A DNA stretch of 64,000 nucleotides. Origin: Gautieria morchelliformis. Lineage: Eukaryota > Basidiomycota > Agaricomycetes > Gomphales > Gomphaceae. Location of the stretch: assembly GCA_015179125.1 (NCBI GenBank), contig WHVA01000053.1, positions 186,001 to 250,000 on the forward strand, read 5' to 3'. Both the position numbers and the translations under genes were made by a program. Below are positions 34,306 through 44,026 of the stretch, piece by piece. Positions within the stretch are counted from its first letter, which is position 1; each line of letters starts with the position of its first letter. Below the pieces are notes generated by a model. It saw only the letters and a program-made list of their open reading frames with translations, had not been told where the DNA came from and made no database searches.

Positions 34306-35912
34306 CTATTTAGCTTGATTTTGGTGCGGGAGCATAAATGCACCCAACATCTTCAGCCACATCCACACATCCACGTTGTGGATGTTTAGACTGCGATCCG
34401 GCTCATCGCAGATGGCCGATGGGATGCCTTCAGGGTTGTGTAGCCAACCCTGGGGCATGGCCTGAATGTCATCGGCGGTTCCTTCGCCGATGAGGAAGTA
34501 GCTTGCTCGGTGGCTACTGGCCTGGGCCTCCTCCTGGGCCCGTCTCATCGCGGTCACCATCCCGTGCATGTGGGAGCCCGTTGGAATCTCCCTGGCCTCC
34601 TTCAGGAGGTCCTGAAACCTCTGCTCTGTGGTTTTGCAGAGGTCAAACCATTTGGCTCGCAACACGTCTTTTTCCTGAGGGGCCATGGCAAGCGGAGGGT
34701 CCCCGAGGGGCATGAGCTCCCCTTCCCCTGGGAGAGGGTTGGGAACTGTCATCGCCGGTGGGGGCAATGACACCGATGGCGCAGGCCTACAGACCACTCG
34801 TCTGGCCCTCTCTTGCTTGGCCGCGAGGTACTCGTTCTGAGCCGTGGCCAGCGCCATCCCCAGCGCCGGGTCGTTCACGCTACGACTCGGTGACTGTGCC
34901 AGGTACTCATCGGTGACGCGCTTGCGCAGATCACCAATGGGGTCGTAGGTTATGAGCTACTCGTAACCCCGGGCGTGTCTTTTCTTTGAGACGTGCCGTG
35001 GGCGGTCTGGATCGTAGTGCTCGAGATCCGGGTTGTCCGAGTAGAAGCCCTCGGGGATGTTGACTGTCGACGCCGGGGGCTCGCTGGGGCCCGTGAATGA
35101 TGGGCTGGGTGGGCTGGTGATCCCTGCCTTGAGGCCTGGTGCAGATTGGCCCGGGTTGGGGTTAGGGGTGGCAATTTGATCTGCCAGCCCTGTTTTGGCA
35201 CGTGACGGCAATGGGGCCGTTGCGCGAGACCATGAGCCCACCACTGGTTGTGGGGCGGGTTCTGCTCGCTTTGTTTTCGCGAGCTTGTGCTGTAGGTCTT
35301 GGACCAGTTTGCCCAGGTCTCATGTCTTGCCATGCTCTGTCTCGAGCAAGCTGTTGAGGGCCCTGATATCATCCTTCAGGGCACCAATCTCGTCCCTCAG
35401 GTCGTGCGTGGTCAACTGCGCTTTCCTGACTGAGTGGCGTTCAACTTTGTTGGCCCACGTCGGCCATGCCGTGTATATGGCAGTGCCGACATCCTTCTCC
35501 GCCAGCTGGACGTGGTTGGCGTCAGTGGCGGTCTTCAGGTGCACTGCGAACGATGTGCAGTTGTCACACCAGTCGGGATGGACGATGGCCAGGCCATTCC
35601 TCCATCCCACGATCGTCCAATGCTCCTCCGTTGCGGTTGGAGCACTGAGGATTGCTGCGGCCCCTTGCTTGGGGGCCGCTGGCGGCATTGCAGATGTTGA
35701 GTGATCGACGTCCATTCCGTCTTTGGCTGTCATCACCTTTGGGAGAAGATGATGGGGTGATGGTGGTTGCTTCTCAAGAAGCGATGCGCCTCAGAAAGAT
35801 CCGAGGTGAAAATTTAAGCGACGCCATCAGCAGGGTCCGGTGTCTCACGTGATCTGCACATGACCTATGCAACCCGGTGTCTTTTGGGCAGGTCACGTGG
35901 TTTAGTCACGCC

Positions 35913-36404
35913 TCAGAGCTCTAGGTAGTGATCTAGGGCTTCCAGGTCTTTACATGCTGACATGGGCTCCCATGTCACGTCGCCAAGGGTCCATCGGACC
36001 TGAAGTTCCAGGTCCTTTGAATTTATCCATCTATGGGATAAAATTTCGTTGACGAGCCATTCCTCTTCATCATTCGTGCCGAAGTTGTAGAATGACTTCG
36101 CTTCTCGACGGGGGAATAGGTCGTCATTGTTGGCCTCATACTGTCGTATGAGGCTGGTGTGGAAGACAGGCGTGATGTGCCTGTTCTTCAATTCGTCTGG
36201 TAGCTCGAGAGTTGCCATTGAAGCCTTGTTGTGGGCCTTGATCACGTGATATGGGCCAATGTATCGTGGCACCAGTTTCCAGGCCCTTCCTTTGGGCAGG
36301 GTCAGGTTCTGGGTGGATAGGTATATGCGGTCGGTGACCGCGTATGTGTCGCTATCTCGGCGTTTCTTATTTGCGTGAAATGCCTGCAACACTCGGTGCT
36401 CCAA
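35913..36404 (-). pseudogene. Gypsy 1 integrase C-terminus and chromodomain
   Basis: It contains the GPF/Y-like linker (LPRYIGPYHVIKA form: WKLVPRYIGPYHVIKAHN), HITPVFHTSLIRQYE, and a chromodomain-like end (EEWLVNEILSHRW, LQVRWTLGDVTWEPMSACKD). Chromodomains steer chromovirus integration to marked chromatin. The frame overlaps the end of the integrase ORF in another phase, so a frameshift separates them. Confidence 0.82.
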
Positions 36405-37476
36405 TATGGCGTCGTGTGAACCGGGATACTCCCTTGAACGGGGTGTCCATTGTCATGGGCATGTCTATCCGGGGCATGTGCCCGTGGTTCAGCTCGAAGG
36501 GAGCGAACCCCGTTGTGGCGCTGACGTTACTGTTGATGGCCACTTCAACCATTGGGCACTTGTGTGCCCAGTCCTTCTGGTCGTCTCTGACGACCATCCG
36601 TAGGATCTGTCCAATCGAGTGGTTGGCCCGCTCGGTGGCTCCATCCGTTTGTGGATGGAATGCGGTCGCCATGAGGAGTTTAGTCCCCATGAGCCGCTGA
36701 AGTTCACACCAGAAGATTGACGTGAACTTTGAGTCTTGATCCGAGACGATGGAGTTGGGAACTCCGTGGAGCCTGACGACTTCCTTGAGGAATAGCCAGG
36801 CTACTTCCTTCGCTGTGACCCTCGTCGTTGTTGGGACGAGGTGGACGTGCGAAGTCAACCTGTCTATGATTACCATGAGGTAATCACAGCCATCTGAATT
36901 GGGCATCGGCCCCATAAATTCGATTCCGATTGACTGCCAAGGCCTGTCTGGTATGGGCAGGCTGTGTAGCAGGCCCTTGGGCTTCTGGGTGCCAGTTTTG
37001 TTCATCTGGCACCTCGCGCATGAGACACAAAATGTCTCGATGTCGGGGCCCATGCCTTGCCACCAGTATGCTCTTCGAATCTAATTCGAAGTCTTCATGT
37101 GGCCATAGTGACCCATGGTTCTGTGTGCGTGATCGATTATGATTTCGATCAGCCGCCTTCCCCCATGAAAAACAGACCAGGGGACGGCAATGACATCTTG
37201 CCTGAGCTGATTTTTTGTTCATATCAGCCCATCCTTGATGCCGAACCTCGGGTGGGCATCCGGGTGCACCATGATCTTCGAGAACATGGTGTCTTCGTGG
37301 TATGCATCGCGCAGGACCTTTGGCAGGTACATGTCGCCTTCAACGCTCACGTGCAGAGGCGTACCGTCATTGCCTGTGGCGATGGGATGGACATCGTCGT
37401 CAGTTTCCGGGGCGATGTCCCTCTTCGGGTCCCATTCGGGACCTCCGTGCAGAGCAGTGGCCTCGGCCGTCCGCAC
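36367..37476 (-). pseudogene. Gypsy 1 integrase
   Basis: The zinc-binding region shows FCVSCARCQMNKTGTQ. The core reads SIGIEFMGPMPNSDG, VSDQDSKFTSIFW and TAFHPQTDGATERANHS. The first catalytic position, normally Asp in the family (IDFMGP form), is Glu here; the second Asp and third Glu are present. Several frame breaks separate the zinc part (near 37219-37476) from the core (36367-37053). Confidence 0.85.
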
Positions 37477-37643
37477 CTCCGTCTTTTCTGTGAGGCGGGT
37501 CGACCGTCTCGCAGCTGCTGCCCGGACTTCGATGTATCAATCCAATCCGTGGGCAGTAGCTCCCCATCCGGATTGAGGTGTTCGTCCATGTTGACGAACA
37601 CGTGTTCCGGATGTCGATCGTCACTCGTGTCACTCTTGTAGTA

Positions 37644-39058
37644 TCAAGAGAGACAGTCCGCGACTTTGTTCTTGACACCGTTGACATGTACAGTGTTGAA
37701 GTTGAAACGGGAGAGGAACTCCCACCACCTGACCTGTTGGTCAGATAGATTTTTCTGGGTCTCGAAATATTCGAGACCCTTGTGGTCAGTTACTAGGGTG
37801 AACTTTCGCCCTAGGAGCTTGTCCTCCCATTTCACCAGGGCCTCGAGCACGGCGATCGTCTCGTGCTCGTGGGTCCTGTAGTGCTGTTGGGCCATGCTGA
37901 ACTTCTTTGACAAGAAGCCCGCTGGCTGGCACGTTTTCCAGTCGGGGCCCTGGCCATATATGGCACCGACGCCTGACTTCAAACCATCCATGATGACTCA
38001 GATAGGGTCATTGCTTTGGGGGTATACCGGCCCCAGGATGGGGCCTTGCAGGCCAGTGCCTTTATGCTTTGTAGGCACTTGTCCAGCAGCGGTGTCCATT
38101 CGAATGGCCAGTTATTGCGGACGCACCCTGATAACGGGGTGGTGTATGTGCTCACATCTGGCATATAGTGTGCCAGGTATTGTACGAGTCCGAGGAAGTG
38201 TTGGACGTGGTTGAACGTCCTGGGCCTCCTCCATTTGTGGATGTGTTGCATTTTGTCCGCATCCGTGTGCACGCCTTGGCCGTCTATGATGTGGCCAAGG
38301 CACTCCATACATTCCGAGTAGAGATCTACTTTCTTCTTGCTCAAGAAGAGGTGGTTTTTGCATAATCTGTCGAAGACTATGCCGAGGTGCTCTTTGTGCT
38401 CCTTAATGGAATGTGAGAAGACAAATATGTCGTCCATATACACATGGACGAAGCGACCTATGCAGTCGCTGAAGATTGCTGTCATCAGATGTTGGAACGT
38501 CGATGGCACGTTGCAATCTCCCATCTGAATGACTTGACTTTGGAACATGCCAAGTATCGTTGCGAACACCGTCTTTGCGACGTCTTCAGGACAAATCCAG
38601 ATCTGCTCATATGCTTCAGACATATTGAGCTTCGTCTGGTATCGGCAGCGCGCTATGTCGCTGCGGATAACATCCCGGTCCGGGAAGGGCGTAATGTCCT
38701 TCACTGTATTTTCGTTCTGCTGTCGCAGATTGAAGACTGTGCATAGCGTGCCGTTTTTCTCGGGCATGGAGAGCATTGGCACTGCTTGGTGTGCCACTGC
38801 TGGTATCTACCACCCTGCAGTGGTGTATCTTTCCAGTTTAACGGAAAGCTCTTCGCGGAACTGCTCTGGGCATTTCGGCAATCGATACTGCATGCGTTTG
38901 TTGGGATCAATGAGACTGATCTCGTGGTTGACCTCCTGCAGAGGCGGGAGTTCAAGTGGAATATCACTGATGAGGTCAGTGATCTTTTCCATCCATTCCT
39001 CGCGCAAGCGAGGAATGTCATTGTCCCCATGGACGATGCCAGCAGAACAAGCTGCCAT
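37644..39058 (-). pseudogene. Gypsy 1 reverse transcriptase and RNase H
   Basis: The linker EVNHEISLIDPNKRMQYRLP leads into RT (LNMSEAYEQIWICPEDVAK, active site FVHVYMDDIFVF, CMECLGHIIDGQGVH). RNase H follows (FLSKKFSMAQQHYRTHEHE, LVTDHKGLEYFE). Breaks include a frame change near 38800 and a TGA between DPI and VIMDGLKSG where a Trp is expected, which is a G to A transition. Confidence 0.87.
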
Positions 39059-39205
39059 TAATCACCTTGTGCGTCTATTCAGTCCCGCAGAGTGTGGGAG
39101 CGCTTTCTTCTTCCCCAATGCCTTCATCGTCAGATGGGCGCGTCTCTCCCTGCGTGTATAGGGAGAGTTTGAGGATGAGTCATTTCGCGACTCGCCCTCC
39201 TGGCT

Positions 39206-39625
39206 TCAATGGGCTCGAGTGGACCATGGCCTGGAGGTGAGCCTGCTCACCTTTGGCGTCTGGTCCTCTTTCGACGAATCTTCGTTGAAAGATACTTTGC
39301 CCGTGGGGATTTTTTCATCCCCTATACGAATCGTCCCTGGGCTTGAGAAGTCCAGGGTGATGCCTAGCTTCCTCAGGAAAGGTGTTCTGAGGATCGCGTC
39401 ATAGTATTCGACATTAGCTAGGTTGAAATACTCGTCATGGAGTTTACGACCGAATTTAATGGTCGTGTTCGTTCCATAGTTGATTGTGGAACGACTACCG
39501 ATGCATGCCAATTGCAGCACAATTGGCTGTTCTAGGGCAAACATCTTCATGCCCGTGGCCCACATGAATTCAGGGGAGATCAACACCCCTTCACTCCCAC
39601 TGTCGAGGAGACAGTGGGCCTTCAT
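39206..39625 (-). pseudogene. Gypsy 1 aspartic protease
   Basis: The retropepsin motif CLLDSGSEGVLIS (D-S-G) is followed by EYYDAILRTPFLRKLGITLD, typical of Gypsy proteases. It would mature gag and pol. It is in a different frame from gag and RT, so whether it is expressed by frameshift or is simply broken cannot be decided. Confidence 0.82.
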
Positions 39626-40032
39626 GCCGTTGATTTCCCAGTACCCCGACAGGGTACGGTTCTTGTGTCATGGCTGTGCGGGGCGCTATCGCTGCTTGCT
39701 GCGATGGTGATACATCGGCTCGGCTGCCTTGTCAGGGGCGGCTGCTGTGCGGGCTGCCATTACCTTGGCAGTCCCGTCATTGTCTGATGCGACTCTAATT
39801 GCGCTGGATCTGTATGCGGTCTGATTGTCCACTGTTTCCTCATCCCAGTCGTAATACTGGGATGGTTCAGGCTCCCATTCAGCTATGGGAGCCTCTGCAT
39901 CTCCCTTATCCTCATCATTTTGAGGCTCACCCTCCCCCTCTTCATTGATTTGCGGAAGAGGGGCGTGGTCGGGATCTGTGTCCGGATCCTCATCGTTGCC
40001 ATGTCTTGCGGCTGCTGTCCGTATGCCGGACT

Positions 40033-40934
40033 TCAGCCGCGGACACTCCACTTTTCTGTGCCCTGGGTGCCACATTCAAAGCATGTGACGCTGCTCGGAG
40101 CATTTCCGGGTTGATCTGGTGGTCGACCCGCTGGTTTCGGAGGGAAGTTTGGCTTCAACGAGCTTCCCGATGTCTGAGGCTGTTTAGTCTCAGGTGGCCA
40201 TCCCGCTGGGGCAGGACGGGGCGGCAGTGGACATTGGGACGTCCCACTCCTCTGGAAGGGGGCGGGCCTGCTCGGGCCTGCCTGCGACACCGGTTCGCTC
40301 TGCGCAAACCGTGATGCGCTGGCTGTTGTGGCCACGCTCTTTGCCTGACGCATCCCCATGTTGTAGCGGGAAGCTTCCTCGATCATGTGGGCCGCTTTGA
40401 AGAGCTGCTTTCTGCATTGTAGCCCTTCTTGAGGACCTCATTGCACAGTGTTTTGCGCAATACGGACACAAACCGTCTCTGGACTGTGTAGTCGTCGGGC
40501 AGCTGTATCATGTGAGCCACATATTTCGTGAGATTGTTCAGCATTTCCTGAACGGTCTTCGTGCCCTGCATGACCTTCGATGCGTGGTGGTATGTCTGGG
40601 TGTGCAGGAACCGCTTCTGCAGGCCCTGCATCACTGTCTCTAAGGTCCAATCGCGGACCTGGCGGTTGAAATGTTCGATGTTTCGAAGGAACCACTCTTG
40701 GGCATCGCCGGTGAGGCGAGTGCCCACGTACCCGACCTGCATATCAATGCTGGTCAGTCCCAACAGGCAATTCATCTTGAGCCATCTCAAGATAGCCGCG
40801 ATGAAGACCTCGAACTCTTTGAGGTCTGACCCTCCCACGTATGGCTCAGGATGGGCCAGCTTTACGCCGGCCTTTGCCAGCGCAGACTTTTCAGGGTCCA
40901 TGTCTATGGCATCGGCCATCGCAATGCGTATCAT
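40033..40934 (-). pseudogene. Gypsy 1 gag with broken zinc knuckle
   Basis: The capsid region reads LKEFEVFIAAILRWLK, AQEWFLRNIEHFN and GLQKRFLHTQTYHHAS. The zinc knuckle CFECGTQG-HRKVEC (CX2CX4HX4C) is split between two frames near 40061-40066 by a one-base loss in a G run. An earlier frame break follows NAESSSSKRP. An acidic C-terminal part continues to about 39686. Confidence 0.82.
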
Positions 40935-41084
40935 CCATGTGATACCGTCGTATGGCTCTTGCGCACTTTCCAGCTGGTCTGGTATGGTATGCCCTGGCCC
41001 TCAGTTGGGGCCATGGACCGGTCGCACGGCTGTGACATCACGTGGGCCATGTCAGTGTAGGTTCTGACTGGGACCGGGGCCGAG

Positions 41085-41734
41085 TGTTATGACCGTTCAT
41101 TTCCGACTTCCGACCTTCAGTTCTGCAACACTTTCCGCCCCTCTGATATTTCTGACATTCCACCCATTGTTCTATTCCCTTGTTCTTTCGACTCTATTAC
41201 TCGGACCCACCGGACCCACCTCACCGTTCATCAAGACCATATGTCCGGCCCTCCTTGTGTTTCGTTGTCAGATATGTTTTCCCGACCCCTTGTTCTTTGC
41301 CATTGTTTTACCTTACCCTGAACCCCCCTTGTAGTCCCATTGTTCCCAATTAGTTAGTTCCCATGCATTGTCTACTCGACTTCCGCTTCCCCCGGAATTT
41401 GCCTAGTACCATCCCATTACCTGTTGTCTCAGCTCTTTGTATAAAAGCCTGTCATGTATGTCTGTTATTCTGCAATCAGATAATCACCTTCGATACTTGA
41501 TTTCCTTTGCTCCATCTCCTGTTCGTAGCACAGCGAGTCTAGCAAGACCTCCGTCTCTCCGCCTTCCGTCTTCCGCCTTCCGCCTCAGGTTCCGACCAAC
41601 CTTTAGTTCAGTACTTTCCGAATTCCGACTCCTTTCCGAAATACTTAGGACAATAGTTCATTGGGGGCGCAACCTACAAGTTGAAGCCGCTGTCCTTTCC
41701 AGTTCCGACTTAGCAGAAATCTCGATATGTAACA
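41085..41734 (+). mobile_element. Solo LTR inside Gypsy 1
   Basis: 650 bp from TGTTATGACC to TATGTAACA, with a TATAAAAGCC box near 41441. It is flanked by CCGAG (41080-41084) and CCGGG (41735-41739), a 5-bp duplication differing by one transition. It is rich in TTCCGACTTCC-like motifs. It is orientated opposite to the host Gypsy and separates its gag from the degraded 5' frames. Confidence 0.75.
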
Positions 41735-41739
41735 CCGGG

Positions 41740-43044
41740 TCTGGCTCTGGGCTGGGCGCCTCAGGTGCGTGGGTCTCTGGCGGGGGCGTGTGATGTGTGT
41801 CACCCATCAGTCCTGCGTTGCGCAGGCGCAGCCTGCTAGTCGTGCATCCTGTACGGTGCACGTGAGCAGCTCGTCAGGCTGCCTGTCAGTGTGGCCTTGT
41901 GACACGGCAGCTGGGGTGTTCTGCTACTAAAGGCATGGAATTGGTCCCCAAGGTATTCGATGGTGCTGTCTCCATCTTGTTATTTATTTATTGCTAACAG
42001 CTCGAGAGCTCATGTGTGGCGATGCACCGCACTGGCTTCTTTCCTTTGCCAGTGCATGGCCTCGAGTTCTAGGCTCTCTGTCGTGGTCTCAGAGTCAGGC
42101 TCTGAGACAACCTGTTCTCTGACGATCTGTTGGATCGTCTTGCGGCTGCTCGTTGGTGCAGCCGGCTCCGCGTGCAATTCACTTCTGAATCGTACATCTT
42201 GTTCAACAGGGGCGGCCGGCGGCGGCATGCGTTGTCGGCCCTGCTCCTGTTGTCATTGGTCATCGGGGGGGCGAGCCTGTTTGCTCGCCGTGGTGCGGGG
42301 CGTGCTCCTGATGGACACTATGGGCTCTTCGTGTGAACGAAGGGCTTTTTGCATGTCTTCTAGTGACGCCGCATCCCTTTTTTGGATCTCCTCTGTTTGG
42401 TGGAGTTCCTTACTGAGCTGCATGAGGGACGTTGCGATATCGTTGAGACGCGACGATATGTTCTCATGCTTATGGCCTGTGAGCGTGTTTCAGTGCAGTG
42501 CGTCTTGTACTTGCTTGGCCATCGCGTCCGCCGTCTCGTTGTTGATGTTGTGCTTCCTCGAGCTTTTGTGACTCGAGCTCGAGTATTCCGAGGCTTGCCC
42601 ATCATCGTCGGGCGCTCATATTTTGGGTTGTCGTTCCCCTTCAGGGATGACGGTTGTCACTCAACTCCATGAGTGGTGGGCTGAGTTTCTGCTTCGAGAT
42701 CATATCGAAGCATGCCCTGCTCTTGAGGCTCTGCCATCGGATGACGGTGAGACATCTCTACCCTTGCCCTTGTCCTGGGGCCAGGGGGAGTGGGGCGGGG
42801 ATGCCAGATTGTTGTCTATCGGTGTCCCCTCTTCAGCCACGCTGGGTGACACGTGGTCGGGTCCTTGCTCGTCCTTGATTGGGGGGATGAGCGCGGTGAG
42901 ATCTACGATCTCTCCATCTTCTGGCATCCTGGACTCTTGGTCCAGGGTAGTGTCAGCCATTGTGTTGCTAGGCTGCGCCTGGGGGGTTGTCCACGAGCTA
43001 GAGGCTCGTGTCCTTCTTCGACTGCGTGGAATCATCATGCTCAC
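41740..43044 (-). pseudogene. Degraded 5' frames of Gypsy 1
   Basis: Low-complexity Pro/Ser/Arg frames (MPEDGEIVDLTALIPPIKDE, SWPQDKGKGRDVSPSSDG-like text, RKTIQQIVREQVVSEPDSE) are broken by several stops. Similar leader regions precede gag in some basidiomycete Gypsy elements; here it is only an inferred 5' coding part. Confidence 0.4.
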
Positions 43045-43178
43045 AGTCGACAGTAGGGGGCCTACTGGATGATGTTCGACAGTAAACAGCCGTCGACGTC
43101 GTGATCTTTTTCAAGATCGCGCGGATTTCCACAACTCAGTTGTTTGCTTGGCGAACAACTGCAGGAAGTTCAAAAAGG

Positions 43179-43390
43179 TGTAATATTATGAATCTTATGG
43201 CCTTGTGTCACAAGGGCAAGCGGAACTCGACCAAGATGTGGTAATTCCATGTGCTACGTAGTGACAGTTGTAAGGTAAGATCTGGGGAACTGCCGGGTGG
43301 TTCCCATGCAAGAACTGTGCAGTGCTTATCTAAGCTAGTCCAGTAGCGCGCATTGCCTTAAGGGCAATGCGGGTAAACATCATATTTACA
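43179..43390 (-). repeat. 5' LTR of Gypsy 1
   Basis: 212 bp, TGTAATATTATG...CATATTTACA on the plus strand, followed by the GACAG duplication and the resumed Copia gag. Confidence 0.93.
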
Positions 43391-43983
43391 GACAGGGGAC
43401 TCTATAAAATAATTACAGGTGCAGGGCCCTACCCTACAGCAGCAGCTAACCAGCAGATCGCTGTCACTACTGGAGTCAACTCGATTGGTGGAACTATCCT
43501 ATCACAACTTCAGGACAAGTGGGATGACAAAAATAATGTTGCTTACAGCCAAATCCTACTCTGCATTTCACCTGAGCTCCAAATGGTGATAGACACCACT
43601 GACAGATGTGAGGAAGTCTGGAAGATCCTTACAAGGAAGTTTGAATCAACTGACCCAAGCAAAATCAGTATTGTCAGAACCAGATATGAGAACTATCATA
43701 TGACTGATGGACAGACAGTCTTGGCATACATCACTGACATGAAGGAATTTAGAAATCAGCTTGCAAAAATGGGTGAACAGATAGCTGACACCACTCATGC
43801 AGCTACAATTCTCAGAAATCTCCCAGAATCATGGAGGCCTTCACACAGACCATACAAATGATCAGCAAGGATCCAGGTGACATTGAAGAATGACTGGAAG
43901 CACACAAAGCGGATTTAGGAGCCATCAAGGTATCCAGACAAGCTGCCACCGCATTCATTACCCAATCCCAACCCCCTAGACAA
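43391..43983 (+). pseudogene. Copia gag, second part (left arm)
   Basis: It continues the interrupted gag: RGLYKIITGAGPYPTAAANQ, SIGGTILSQLQDKWDD, WKILTRKFESTDPSKIS, AYITDMKEFRNQLAKMGEQ, then a frame break after LPESW. The match to the right-arm copy stops after CCTAGACAA at 43983, where Gypsy 2 begins. It is part of the left inverted-duplication arm. Confidence 0.85.
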
Positions 43984-44026
43984 GGAGCACAACCCGGACA
44001 TCAATTGGCAGACTCGGAAGGTACTG

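Larger units (their letters stand above)
29663..35736 (-). pseudogene. Gypsy 1 extra ORF downstream of the chromodomain
   Basis: This is a long frame between pol and the polypurine tract, not part of standard Gypsy. It starts near 35736 (MDVDHSTSAMPPAAPK), with a conserved-looking block (HWTIVGWRNGLAIVHPDW, DVGTAIYTAWPTWANK), a coiled-coil-like stretch (LRDEIGALKDDIRALNSLL), a Pro/Ser linker, then a helical block (DVLRAKWFDLCKTTEQRFQ), and finally YELFHVTGQWQDLVPANEVW and LDEVARWLARYGG. It ends MSDADSKGLTRSIYEEV at about 29663, beside the polypurine tract. The frame carries a TGA after HGKT and a TAG after RGYE (each one transition from sense), a non-coding block at 33855-34305, frameshifts, and the LINE inserted near its end. 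I do not know its function. Confidence 0.65.
29431..43390 (-). mobile_element. Gypsy retrotransposon 1 (chromodomain type) with an extra 3' ORF
   Basis: A 13,960-bp element on the minus strand has 212-bp LTRs (29431-29642 and 43179-43390) and a GACAG duplication (29426-29430 and 43391-43395). Next to the 29431 LTR is a polypurine tract on the minus strand (AGAGGGGGAGGG), which fixes the orientation. Order on the minus strand: degraded 5' frames, gag, protease, RT, RNase H, integrase, chromodomain, then a long extra ORF. No TGG primer site is seen next to the 43179 LTR. It contains a LINE (which carries a solo-LTR-like element) and a second solo LTR. Many stops and frameshifts make it inactive. 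The LTRs differ at about 11 positions by eye, mostly transitions. Confidence 0.92.
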
